Shown piece by piece: positions 23,573-31,202 of a stretch of 31,202 nt of DNA; position 1 is the first letter of the stretch; each line of letters opens with the position of its first letter. The stretch is taken from NCBI GenBank assembly GCA_947177925.1, contig CAMWWJ010000003.1:1-31202 (forward strand). Direction: 5' to 3'. This DNA comes from an uncultured Lachnospiraceae bacterium. GTDB taxonomy: Bacteria; Bacillota; Clostridia; Lachnospirales; Lachnospiraceae. The notes beneath the pieces are model-generated. The model saw only the letters and a program-made list of their open reading frames with translations, ran no database searches and was not told where the DNA came from. Both the position numbers and the translations under genes were made by a program.

Positions 23573-24661
23573 ATGAGCGATAAAAGCATTATGGAATATG
23601 AAACAGTAGAATTGGATGATGAAAACAGCGCACTGAAGCTGCTTGACCAGACAAAGCTTCCGGGAAAAGCAGAAATCATATCCCTGCAGACGGGAGAGGA
23701 AATCTGGAATGCCATTTATCTGCTGAAGGTCCGGGGAGCGCCGGCTATCGGCATTGCAGCGGCCTTTGGGATTTATCTGCTTGCAAAACAGGTGGATACG
23801 GAGGATTATGAGGTTTTTTACGAGGAATTCTGCCGTCAGAAGGAGTACCTGAATTCTGCAAGGCCTACGGCGGTGAACCTGTCCTGGGCATTAAATAGGA
23901 TGGAGCAGGTTTGTGTGGAAAATGCCCAAAAGCCCGTGGCACAGATTAAAGAAGCATTAAAGAAAGAAGCCATCGCCATGAAGGAAGAGGATATCCGTGT
24001 CTGTAAAGCCATTGGGGAATACGGGCTGACTCTGGTAAAGGAAGGGGACGGTATTTTGACCCACTGCAATGCGGGACAGCTTGCTACCTGTAAATACGGA
24101 ACTGCAACGGCACCCATTTATCTGGGACAGGAGAGGGGATATCATTTCCGTGTCTTTGCGGATGAAACAAGACCCCTTCTGCAGGGAGCAAGACTGACGG
24201 CTTATGAGCTGTCAGCCTCTGGTGTGGATGTGACTTTGATTTGTGATAATATGTCCGGGGCAGTTATGAGAAACGGATGGGTAAATGCGGTGTTCGTAGG
24301 CTGTGACCGGGTGGCGGCAAACGGTGACACTGCCAACAAGATCGGAACTTCGGTGGTAGCAGCCGTGGCAGCCCGTTATCACGTGCCTGTCTATATTTGT
24401 GCTCCTACTTCCACAATTGATTTAGAGACACCAACGGGAGCAGAAATTACAATCGAGCAGCGTCCCCAGCATGAGGTGACGGATATGTGGTATGAAAAAA
24501 GGATGGCGCCGGAAGGAATCAAAGTATATAATCCGGCCTTTGATGTGACAGACCATGATTTGATTGCAGGTATCGTCACGGAATATGGGATTGCCAGAGC
24601 GCCTTATACGGAGTCGTTGAAAGAGATTTTTCGTAAAAAGCAGACGGCAGGCAGGATTTGA
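23573..24661 (+). CDS. mtnA: S-methyl-5-thioribose-1-phosphate isomerase
   Basis: This 362-aa aldose-ketose isomerase converts methylthioribose-1-P (or 5-deoxyribose-1-P) to the ribulose-1-P form. Family motifs are KVRGAPAIGIAAAFG, THCNAGQLATCKYGTA with catalytic C165, DETRPLLQGARLTAYEL, and GCDRVAANGDTANKIGT with catalytic D245. The frame is open 43 codons further upstream, but ATG 23573 has AAGGAG at 7 bp and gives the normal N-terminus and length. The class II aldolase gene follows by 80 bp. None of the other universal methionine-salvage genes (mtnB/C/D/E or mtnW) is in the window, so an anaerobic shunt is likelier than the classical oxygen-dependent cycle. Confidence 0.95.
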   Translation: MSDKSIMEYETVELDDENSALKLLDQTKLPGKAEIISLQTGEEIWNAIYLLKVRGAPAIGIAAAFGIYLLAKQVDTEDYEVFYEEFCRQKEYLNSARPTAVNLSWALNRMEQVCVENAQKPVAQIKEALKKEAIAMKEEDIRVCKAIGEYGLTLVKEGDGILTHCNAGQLATCKYGTATAPIYLGQERGYHFRVFADETRPLLQGARLTAYELSASGVDVTLICDNMSGAVMRNGWVNAVFVGCDRVAANGDTANKIGTSVVAAVAARYHVPVYICAPTSTIDLETPTGAEITIEQRPQHEVTDMWYEKRMAPEGIKVYNPAFDVTDHDLIAGIVTEYGIARAPYTESLKEIFRKKQTAGRI

Positions 24662-24741
24662 TGGGGAGGCTTCCAGTGGAGATGGAAGCGATGGAAATTT
24701 TTAGAGGTAAAAAAGTTCTACAGGAGAAAGGTTGAATCAAC

Positions 24742-25440
24742 ATGGACTATATGACAGAGAAGCAGGCAAAGAAAGCAATTATTGATATTGGGCAGCGCAT
24801 GTATGTGCGAGGGTTTGTGGCTGCTAACGATGGAAATATTTCCGTTCGGACAGGAGATAATGAAGTGTGGGCCACGCCTACCGGTGTATCAAAGGGCTTT
24901 ATGAAGAAAAAAATGCTGGTAAAGGTGGATTTGGACGGCAACGTGTTAGAGGGAAGCAATCGGCCTTCTTCCGAGCTGAAGATGCATTTGCGCGCCTATC
25001 GGGATAATCCGGATATTCTGTCTGTGTGTCATGCCCACCCGCCCATTTGTACTTGCTTTGCCGTTGCGGGAATACCGCTGAATGCGCCGGTGCTGGCGGA
25101 AGCCATTATTACCTTGGGGGATGTGCCGGTAGCGCCCTATGCAGAGCTTGGCAGTAAAGAGGTGCCAGAGGCCATTGCACCTTATCTCCATACCCATAAC
25201 GGTATCCTCCTTGCAAATCACGGGGCGGTCACATGGGGAAGTGACGCGTATACGGCTTATTACCGGCTGGAGTCCATGGAGTATTATGCCAACATTTTGC
25301 TGATTACGGATAAGATTTTGGGAAAGCAGAATCTTTTGTCAGAGGGACAGGTGGAAGCACTGCTTGCCATGCGGGGGAAATTCGCTGTGAAGCAGGGTGG
25401 TATGCTGGGGCATGGACAGGAAGGCAAAGATAACAGATAG
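24742..25440 (+). CDS. class II aldolase/adducin-family sugar-phosphate aldolase
   Basis: This 232-aa Zn2+-dependent aldolase has the fold of L-fuculose-1-P aldolase. Metal and catalytic residues visible are the acid/base Glu in RPSSELKMH, two His in CHAHPP and a third in LLANHGAVTWG. The N-terminal GFVAANDGNISVR and TPTGVSKG bind phosphate. Beside mtnA, the likely reaction is cleavage of methylthioribulose-1-P or 5-deoxyribulose-1-P to DHAP plus an aldehyde (the DHAP shunt / drdA-type role). The family also contains MtnB-like dehydratases, so a dehydratase role is the main alternative. AGGAGA precedes ATG 24742. Confidence 0.85.
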   Translation: MDYMTEKQAKKAIIDIGQRMYVRGFVAANDGNISVRTGDNEVWATPTGVSKGFMKKKMLVKVDLDGNVLEGSNRPSSELKMHLRAYRDNPDILSVCHAHPPICTCFAVAGIPLNAPVLAEAIITLGDVPVAPYAELGSKEVPEAIAPYLHTHNGILLANHGAVTWGSDAYTAYYRLESMEYYANILLITDKILGKQNLLSEGQVEALLAMRGKFAVKQGGMLGHGQEGKDNR

Positions 25441-25598
25441 GAATAAGATTTAGGAAAAAATTTTATGCGAAGCAGGAATCCACATAAGGAAGAGGATACT
25501 AAGGAAGAAAGTGCCGAATATGGTAAAATAATTTTCTGAAAATGCAATGATAAGGACACATGTATAGGTTGTACATAGATATATTTGGAGGTTCGGCA

Positions 25599-26132
25599 AT
25601 GGAATATACAAATCACTATGATTCACCCCTTGGAGGGATTACCCTTGCCAGCGACGGGGAAGCCTTGACAGGCCTATGGTTCGACGGACAGAAATATTTT
25701 GGTGCCACTTTAGAAGAGGGATGTGAGCAAAAGGAGCTGCCGGTTTTTGAACAGACACATCAATGGCTGGATATTTATTTCTGTGGAAGAGACCCTGGTT
25801 TTATCCCGTCGTTGGTTATGAAAACAACACCTTTCCGGAAAGCCGTGTGGGAAATCCTGCTTCAGATTCCTTTTGGAAAGACGATGACTTACGGAGAAAT
25901 TGCAGGGGAAATTGCAAAGCAAAAGGGGCTTGGAAAAATGTCTGCCCAGGCAGTGGGCTCTGCGGTGGGGCACAATGCTATTTCTCTGATCATACCATGC
26001 CATAGAGTTGTTGGAACAGGCGGAAGCCTGACAGGCTATGCGGGCGGGATTGATAAGAAGGTAAAGCTTCTTTCCATGGAGAAAGTGGATATGTCGGCCT
26101 TTTTTATTCCTGCCCGGGGAACAGCTTTATAA
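25599..26132 (+). CDS. ogt: methylated-DNA--protein-cysteine methyltransferase
   Basis: This 177-aa suicide repair protein removes alkyl groups from O6-methylguanine. It has the N-terminal ribonuclease-like half and the C-terminal helix-turn-helix half, with IPFGKTMTYGEIA, the PCHRVVG active site (C134) and the LTGYAGGIDKKVKLL tail. An upstream in-frame ATG at 25560 is rejected; ATG 25599 has GGAGG at about 7 bp and the family start EYTNHYDSPLGGI. It is followed after 16 bp by a second, smaller member of the same family. The region 25441-25598 has no gene and no clear promoter. Confidence 0.95.
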   Translation: MEYTNHYDSPLGGITLASDGEALTGLWFDGQKYFGATLEEGCEQKELPVFEQTHQWLDIYFCGRDPGFIPSLVMKTTPFRKAVWEILLQIPFGKTMTYGEIAGEIAKQKGLGKMSAQAVGSAVGHNAISLIIPCHRVVGTGGSLTGYAGGIDKKVKLLSMEKVDMSAFFIPARGTAL

Positions 26133-26148
26133 GGTAAGGAGTGGGAAC

Positions 26149-26457
26149 ATGTCTGGGATTCTTACAGAAGAATTGATTTACGAAATACTATCGGTAGTGG
26201 AAGAAATACCGGAAGGAAAGGTTGCCTCCTATGGGCAGATAGCAAGACTGATTGGAAGGGATAAAAATGCAAGGCTTGTGGGCAGAGTTCTTAGCATGGC
26301 GGAATATTATGGAGAATATCCCTGCCATCGTGTTGTGAATCATGCAGGAAGGCTGGCGCCCCATTTTTATGAGCAAAAGGCTTTGCTGCTTGAGGAGGGT
26401 GTGACATGGAAGGATGATACCCATGTGGATATGAAAAAATGCGGGTGGGAGTGTTAG
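26149..26457 (+). CDS. small MGMT-family protein (ATL-like size, Cys retained)
   Basis: This 102-aa protein consists only of the MGMT C-terminal DNA-binding domain. It has IPEGKVASYGQIARLIGR, the Arg-finger region NARLVGRVLSMA, and YPCHRVVNHAGRLAP with C59. Alkyltransferase-like proteins of this length often replace the active Cys by Trp or Ala, but here the PCHR motif is intact. It could therefore bind alkylated guanines and perhaps accept alkyl groups. AAGGAG lies 8 bp before ATG 26149, and it is co-transcribed with ogt. No terminator is visible. Confidence 0.88.
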   Translation: MSGILTEELIYEILSVVEEIPEGKVASYGQIARLIGRDKNARLVGRVLSMAEYYGEYPCHRVVNHAGRLAPHFYEQKALLLEEGVTWKDDTHVDMKKCGWEC

Positions 26458-26512
26458 AAAACGTATGCTGATTAGGGTGAAGAAGTATGCCAAATAGTAT
26501 GCGATAGGAAAC

Positions 26513-26521
26513 TGTTATAAT
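26513..26521 (+). promoter_or_regulatory. extended -10 promoter before the AAC(6')-like gene
   Basis: TG-T-TATAAT (26513-26521) is a consensus extended -10 about 58 bp before the start codon. The -35 position has no consensus match. Confidence 0.55.
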
Positions 26522-26578
26522 TATAAAAATAAATAATATTTTTCATTGAGGTGAAGATAGTTTAAAGGGGGAATGGAA

Positions 26579-27016
26579 ATGGTGATTAGGAAAGCAATCA
26601 GCGAAGATGCTGCAATGGTGGCAAGCTTGGCAATACAGATGTGGGAATCCAATAGGATGGAAGAGCTGACGCAGGAATTTTTTCAGTGCATGAATCAGAA
26701 TGACAGTGTTGTATTCCTTTCCATATGGGATGGGCAAGCAGTAGGATTTGCACAATGCGGATTGCGGCATGACTATGTAGAAGGCACAGGCAGCAGTCCG
26801 GTAGGCTACCTGGAGGGTATTTTTGTAATGGAAAAATATAGAAAAAGGGGAATCGCAAAAGAATTGTTAAAGAACTGTCAGAAATGGGCAAAGGAACAAG
26901 GGTGTGAAGAATTTGCAAGTGATTGTGAAATAACGAATGAGGCTAGTTTGAGATTTCATTTAAATGTGGGATTTGAAGAGGCAAATAGGATTATTTGCTT
27001 TACGAAGAAGCTTTAG
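26579..27016 (+). CDS. AAC(6')-like aminoglycoside N-acetyltransferase (GNAT)
   Basis: This 145-aa acetyl-CoA-dependent acetyltransferase resembles AAC(6')-I enzymes. It has the segment RHDYVEGTGSSPVGYLEGIFV, the coenzyme A loop YRKRGIAKELL, ASDCEITNEASLRFHLNVGF and the end EANRIICFTKKL. Resistance activity cannot be asserted from sequence; chromosomal members of this group in Clostridia may have little effect. ATG 26573 is in frame but too close to the GGGGG ribosome site, so ATG 26579 (7 bp) is chosen. It has its own extended -10 promoter and a hairpin terminator, so it is a single-gene unit. Confidence 0.82.
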   Translation: MVIRKAISEDAAMVASLAIQMWESNRMEELTQEFFQCMNQNDSVVFLSIWDGQAVGFAQCGLRHDYVEGTGSSPVGYLEGIFVMEKYRKRGIAKELLKNCQKWAKEQGCEEFASDCEITNEASLRFHLNVGFEEANRIICFTKKL

Positions 27017-27073
27017 GGGAGAAATGGAGATGATAGATATGCAGAATGTAATGAGAAATAGCTTCTTCTTTTT
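27004..27073 (+). terminator. long-loop hairpin terminator after the acetyltransferase
   Basis: GAAGAAGCT (27004-27012, inside the last codons of the gene) pairs with AGCTTCTTC (27060-27068), followed by TTTTT to 27073. The loop is about 47 nt, longer than usual, so efficiency is uncertain. Confidence 0.5.
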
Positions 27074-27085
27074 AGCATAAAGTCA

Positions 27086-27114
27086 TTGACGGTGTATATA
27101 CTAATGTATATACT
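27086..27114 (+). promoter_or_regulatory. mazEF promoter with embedded operator
   Basis: TTGACG (27086-27091), a 17-bp spacer and TATACT (27109-27114) make a strong promoter. The 8-bp palindrome GTATATAC occurs at 27094-27101 and 27106-27113, 12 bp apart, covering the spacer and the -10. This fits autorepression by the MazE/AbrB-type antitoxin or the MazEF complex. Confidence 0.75.
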
Positions 27115-27138
27115 GAAGGTAAGGAAGGAGTTGATTTT

Positions 27139-27384
27139 ATGCAGGCAACTATTCAAAAATGGGGTAATTCACAAGGAATAAGAATACCAAAAGCATTTCT
27201 TGAAGCATTGGGTATGAGGGAGAATGACCTTGTTGAGTTAAGCAGAGTTGATGATAACATTGTGATTAAGAAAGTGAAAAACGAAAATGAATTGACTTTA
27301 GATGATATTTTTAAGGATTATGATGGAGAAAGTGCAGCAGAGGAATTTGATTGGGGTTCTCCTGTTGGAAAGGAAGTGTGGTAA
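27139..27384 (+). CDS. mazE: MazE-family antitoxin
   Basis: This 81-aa antitoxin has an N-terminal SpoVT/AbrB swapped-hairpin DNA-binding domain (IQKWGNSQGIRIPKAFLEALG, then NDLVELSRVDDNIVIKKV). Its acidic C-terminal tail (LDDIFKDYDGESAAEEFDWG) would wrap around and block MazF. AAGGAG precedes ATG 27139. Its stop overlaps the toxin start by one base (TAATG), so the toxin is made only after the antitoxin. Regulation is probably through the GTATATAC pair in its promoter. Confidence 0.93.
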   Translation: MQATIQKWGNSQGIRIPKAFLEALGMRENDLVELSRVDDNIVIKKVKNENELTLDDIFKDYDGESAAEEFDWGSPVGKEVW

Positions 27385-27710
27385 TGTATCATCCAGAACA
27401 AGGCGACATTGTATTTTTGGATTTCAGTCCACAGTCCGGGCATGAACAGGCAGGAAGAAGACCGGGAATTGTGATTAGTAATGAACAGTTTTTTATAAGG
27501 ACGAAATTTGCTGTGGTGTGTCCTATCACAAATACAAGCAATCATTTTCCGTTGCATATTCCCTTAGATAACCGGACAAAGACAACAGGTGTAATTCTGA
27601 CAGAATATATGAAATGTCTGGGTGTAGTCGGTAGGAATATTCAGTTCGTAGAAAAGGCGCCAGAGGATTTATTAGACAAAACACTGGCATATGTGAAAGC
27701 GTTTTTTTGA
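27384..27710 (+). CDS. mazF: MazF-family mRNA interferase toxin
   Basis: This 108-aa endoribonuclease has the MazF/PemK barrel: QGDIVFLDFSP and GHEQAGRRPGIVISN with the catalytic Arg region, VVCPITNTS, and TGVILTEYMKCLG with the Thr/Ser of the active site. The frame extends upstream into mazE, but ATG 27384 is chosen because of the one-base TAATG overlap and the family start. The cleavage specificity cannot be read from the sequence. The gene seems intact; no terminator is visible after it. Confidence 0.93.
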   Translation: MYHPEQGDIVFLDFSPQSGHEQAGRRPGIVISNEQFFIRTKFAVVCPITNTSNHFPLHIPLDNRTKTTGVILTEYMKCLGVVGRNIQFVEKAPEDLLDKTLAYVKAFF

Positions 27711-27779
27711 TGAAAGGATATACAGGAAATTTTCAAGAGCCAATATTGCAATGAGCAGGACTGGGAAAGGGAGATGTAA

Positions 27780-30519
27780 ATGAATATAGAATCTTATAAT
27801 TTGGACTCCCTTAGGAAAATAGTCAGAGAGTTGCAAAGAGAAAACAAAGAACTCAGGGAACTTCTTAAAAAAGAAAATATACCATATGCTGTGCCCGAAG
27901 CAAAAGGGTGAAAAGAAGTATTGTGAAGATTGTGAATCTAAAAGCTGGATGAAGCTGACATCGGATATTCTTGTGAACCATCTGGTTGGTTACCGGGAGG
28001 ATGGGACGGATGTGATAGGTGTATATCCGCTGCTTTTGGATGGAACCTGCAGGTTTCTGGTATTTGATTTTGATAATCATGAAAAGGATGCGGAAAAGAA
28101 GGACTTCGCAAATGAGGATGGGGCCTGGCATGATGAGGTGGATGCGCTCCGCTTAATATGCAGTCAGAATGGGATTGATGCGCTTGTAGAGCGTTCCCGT
28201 TCAGGGTGAGGCGCACATGTATGGATTTTCTTTCGGAAAGCGATTTCGGCCGAAACAGCGAGAAATTTTGGCTTTTTGCTTCTTGATAAAGGGGCAGCTA
28301 CCATTAATCTGAAATCCTTTCGCTATTATGACCGCATGTATCCTTCCCAGGATGAAATCAATTCTATCGGAAATCTGATTGCCTTACCTCTTCAGGGACA
28401 GGCTCTCAAAAATGGAAACAGCGCTTTTGTAGATGAAAATTGGAATGCGTATCCAAACCAGTGGGAACGATTGCTTCAAACAAGGAAATTGTCTCAGGAT
28501 GAAGTGGAACAATATATTACAAAATGGCAAGGGGAACTAATCATCCAGCATGGAATTTCCCACTATTCGGATACTGCAAAGCGTCTCAAACCGTGGAAAA
28601 AACAGGATGATTTTGCAGCATCTGATGTGATGGGGAAATTACATATCGTTCTTGCAGATGGGATCTATATCGATGCATTAAATCTGAAACCCCGTTTGCA
28701 AAATCAGATACGCTGTATGGCCACGTTTGATAATCCTGTTTTTTATAAGAACAAGCGTCTGGGATATTCCAATTATTATAATTTTAGTATGATTTATTTA
28801 GGGATGGATATAGAGGGCTATATTAAGATTCCAAGAGGATTGCTGGAAGCAGTAATCCATAAATGCGAGAAGTCGGAAATTGATTATGATATAGAAGACC
28901 GAAGAGAAAAAGGCCGGCCGGTTCGTGTCTTGTTTCAGGGAGAATTAAAAATGCAGCAGAACCTGGCAGCCCAGCGCCTGCTGAAGTTTGATTGTGGAAT
29001 TCTCAGTGCGGCAACTGCTTTTGGCAAGACGGTAGTATGCAGTTATTTAATTGCAAAGAGAAAAGTAAATACTCTGATTTTGCTTGAGAGTACGGATCTC
29101 ATATCGCAGTGGGAGGATGAATTAAACCGCTTCTTAAGAGTGGATGAAGAACCGCCGGAATATGAAACAAAGACGGGCAGGGTAAAGAAGCGTACAAGCG
29201 TTATTGGAACACTAAAAGGTGGAAAAGATACGATGACAGGCATTATTGATATTGCTATGATTGGCTCCTTATACAAAAAAGGCGCTTTTCATGAGAGACT
29301 GAATTCCTATGGAATGGTTATTATGGATGAATGTCATCATGCAGCTTCCGCTACAGCACAGGAAATCCTGAAAAAGGTGAATGCAAAGTATGTTTATGGA
29401 GTCTCTGCCACACCTATGAGAAGCGATCAGCTTGAAAAAATCAATTACATGCTGTTAGGACCGGTGCGACACCAATATACAGCATTAGAAAGGACAGTGG
29501 AGCAAGGTATAGACCATTTAGTGATCCCCCGATATACCCGGGTCATCAGTACTGCTGCCAATAAAAATGATATCAATGAGGCGTATGTTCTTGTGAGCAA
29601 TAGCGATGTGAGAAATGCGCAGATTCTGGATGATATAAGGGAATGCATAAAAAAGGGCAGAACACCCGTAGTACTCACGAAATATAAGGAGCATGCGAAA
29701 TTTATTTATGATAATGTCCAAGGGACAGCCGATTATGCTTTTATTTTGTATGGAGATAATTCCAATAAAGAAAATGAAACCATAAGAAGACAACTGAAAG
29801 ATGTGCCTCGTGATAAATCGTTGATACTTGTTGCTACGGGGCAGAAGATAGGGGAAGGATTTGATTATCCCAGGCTGGATACGCTTATATTGGCATCACC
29901 TGTTTCATTTGCCGGACGTTTGGAACAATATGTAGGAAGATTGAATCGGGACTATGAAGGAAAGAAGGACGTTATCGTATATGATTATATTGATTCGCAT
30001 ATTCCCGTTTTTGACAATATGTATTTGAAGCGGCTACGGACATATAAAAAGATTGGATTCCGCATGATGTCTGATTCGATTGAAAATAAACAGGACGTGA
30101 ATGCCATTTACGATTCCGGAAATTATATGGATATCTTTGAACGAGACCTGGTTGAGGCGGAACAGGAAATTGTGATTTCCAGTCCGGGAATCACAAGGGA
30201 AAAAATTACACGCTTTATTTATCTTATAAAGCTCAGACAGGAGGCAGGCATCAAAGTAACAGTACTGACAAAAAATCCGGAAAGTGCTTCTTACGGAAAT
30301 GCGGCATTTTTGTATACGCTTATGGAGCAGATGAAGGAGGCCGGGATTAACGTTAAGACTGCAGAGGAGGATATGGAGCATTTTGCGGTGATTGACGGTT
30401 CTTTAGTATGGCATGGAGGAATGAATCTGCTGGGAAAGGAAGATGCGTGGGATAATCTGATAAGAGTAAAGGATAGGAAAGCGGCTTCGGAATTGTTGGA
30501 GATGGCTTTTGGAGATTGA
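27780..30519 (+). pseudogene. broken TOTE-type primase-helicase-nuclease gene
   Basis: Full-length relatives are single proteins with an N-terminal coiled coil, an archaeo-eukaryotic primase domain, an SF2 helicase and a PLD-like nuclease. Here 27780-27911 encodes the coiled-coil start (43 aa, YNLDSLRKIVRELQRENKEL). At IPY the sequence jumps to the LCPKQKGEKKYCEDC region in another frame (from 27886), so part of the N-terminus is missing. The primase frame then has an in-frame TGA at 28207-28209, within ERSRSG-stop-GAHVWIFF. From 28210 the frame is open to 30519, with helicase motifs AATAFGKT, MDECHHA, GVSATPMRSD and QYVGRLNR and the nuclease motif HFAVIDGSLVWHGGMN. A partial product from an internal TTG (28276) is possible but lacks most of the primase. 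Confidence 0.85.
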
Positions 30520-30541
30520 GAAGGTGGAAATTGTAAGGAGT

Positions 30542-30637
30542 ATGGAAACGAGGTATGGGGAAGATGACACGATAGAAATTTACATGAATGAAAAATGGAT
30601 GGTTTTTGAGCATAGAAGTGGAGAAGTACCGGAATGA
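30542..30637 (+). CDS. 31-aa micro-ORF coupled to the zinc-ribbon gene
   Basis: METRYGEDDTIEIYMNEKW... ends in VPE and the stop overlaps the next start as ATGA (30634-30637). AAGGAG is at 30534-30539, rather close to the ATG; a GTG at 30524 would extend it by six residues. It is acidic and has no recognisable domain. The coupling and the absence of other sequence in this 114-bp gap argue that it is translated. It may be only a leader peptide or a remnant of a larger gene. Confidence 0.4.
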   Translation: METRYGEDDTIEIYMNEKWMVFEHRSGEVPE

Positions 30638-31202
30638 ATGATGATAGATTAACCTGTTGCGGTCCAGACAGTATATTTGAAAAAAAGGGCGATTATTTTA
30701 TATGTAAAAAGTGTGGAAAAAAGTATATACGAAAAAGAATATTATACAAAAATAATGATATATCCCATTTTCGCTCGGAGGTTATGGCTGTAAAGACAAA
30801 ACTGAAAGGGAGGAAAGTGAATAAAGTTAGTGATAAGTATGTGGGAGTGTTACAAGCAAATAAGTATTCCATATATGACATAAATGATTTCAATGAAGCG
30901 AAAAAGACGGTTTTTATAGATAATCAGACACAAACAGTACATATTTATAAAAATGTGCTATATACATTAACCTTCCGCAACAGACTATAATATATGATAT
31001 AGAAAACGGCGGAGAAACTATCAATCTATCAAAAAGGAAAATACACTATATTCATTCGATTAAAAGCAATGTGTGGATAGGACTGGAAAATAATGTTATT
31101 AATGCATATGATGATAAATGCAATATCTTAAACAGCATAATAGATTTTGGTGAAAATTATCAGACAAAAAGTGAAATAAAAATTATTCACACGGACTATG
31201 AT
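30634..31202 (+). pseudogene. frameshifted zinc-ribbon gene, cut by the window end
   Basis: The first frame (30634-30990, 118 aa) begins with a zinc-ribbon-like segment, CCGPDSIFEKKGDYFICKKC, then a basic stretch and beta-rich sequence (TVFIDNQTQTVHIYKNVLY). It stops at TAA 30988-30990. From about 30960 the frame one base back is open to the end of the window (INLPQQTIIYDIENGGETI and onward, about 80 codons, no stop) and continues the same beta-rich, propeller-like style. A single-base loss near the TATATA at 30959-30964 explains both. It may be a real frameshift or a sequencing error. I do not recognise the family. Confidence 0.55.

Noticed and set aside
28207..28209. UGA as selenocysteine or recoded Trp in the TOTE gene
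   Set aside because: Relatives have a basic residue here, not Cys or Trp; UGA ends many intact genes in this window; no SECIS-like hairpin with a conserved loop directly follows; and the gene has a second lesion.
30940..30965. Programmed -1 frameshift in the zinc-ribbon gene
   Set aside because: No X-XXY-YYZ heptamer is in register and no stimulatory stem was seen; base loss at the TATATA tract is simpler.

Overview
The window reads as chromosome from a low-to-mid GC anaerobic Firmicute, most likely Lachnospiraceae (Blautia / Lachnoclostridium-like). This is an inference from AGGAGG ribosome sites, ATG/GTG/TTG starts, tight operons, the TOTE-type gene and the methionine-salvage pair. No rRNA, tRNA, CRISPR array or intact insertion sequence is visible.

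Layout. (1) 1-724 holds no credible intact gene. It has degenerate ~55-bp repeats and a nearly perfect 64-bp inverted repeat around a 100-bp loop. (2) 725-5361 is a five-gene unit: OmpR-type response regulator, histidine kinase, two ABC-2-like permeases and an ABC ATPase, ending in a clear terminator. (3) 5606-6678 encodes a GNAT acetyltransferase and 3-methyladenine DNA glycosylase I. (4) 6818-23354 is a large, visibly AT-richer Ter (tellurium-resistance/stress) island. It holds two phosphoribosyltransferases (one with TRSP, one with a PELOTA domain), a SHOCT-like coiled-coil protein, a CitE-like lyase, a YceG-module/trypsin fusion, a rhomboid protease, a three-module YceG protein, TelA, three tandem TerDs, a Ca2+-type P-ATPase and a HAD phosphatase. 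A convergent minus-strand pair (TerD with a long N-terminal tail, and AIM24) closes it. (5) 23573-25440 is mtnA plus a class II aldolase, fitting disposal of 5'-methylthioadenosine or 5'-deoxyadenosine by the DHAP-shunt/5-deoxyribose type of route. (6) 25599-27016 holds two alkyltransferase-family genes and an AAC(6')-like acetyltransferase. (7) 27139-31202 holds mazEF with a promoter-embedded operator, a broken TOTE primase-helicase-nuclease gene, a coupled micro-ORF and a frameshifted zinc-ribbon gene that runs off the window.

How the parts fit. The Ter island joins a predicted biosynthetic module (PRTases, lyase, HAD) to a membrane/metal-sensing module (TerD, TelA, YceG, AIM24, Ca2+ pump). 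The unusual element is proteolysis: a trypsin-like domain fused to a single YceG-type module sits beside a rhomboid and directly upstream of the YceG-TelA-TerD operon. Two transcription units of the island (6818 and 12402) start from promoters with the same hexamers and spacing (TTGAAA-17-TATACT), which suggests co-expression. The flanking genes (DNA alkylation repair, acetyltransferase, toxin-antitoxin, TOTE) make the neighbourhood a stress/defence-rich region, but only the Ter island looks complete. The TOTE gene is decayed at its 5' end.
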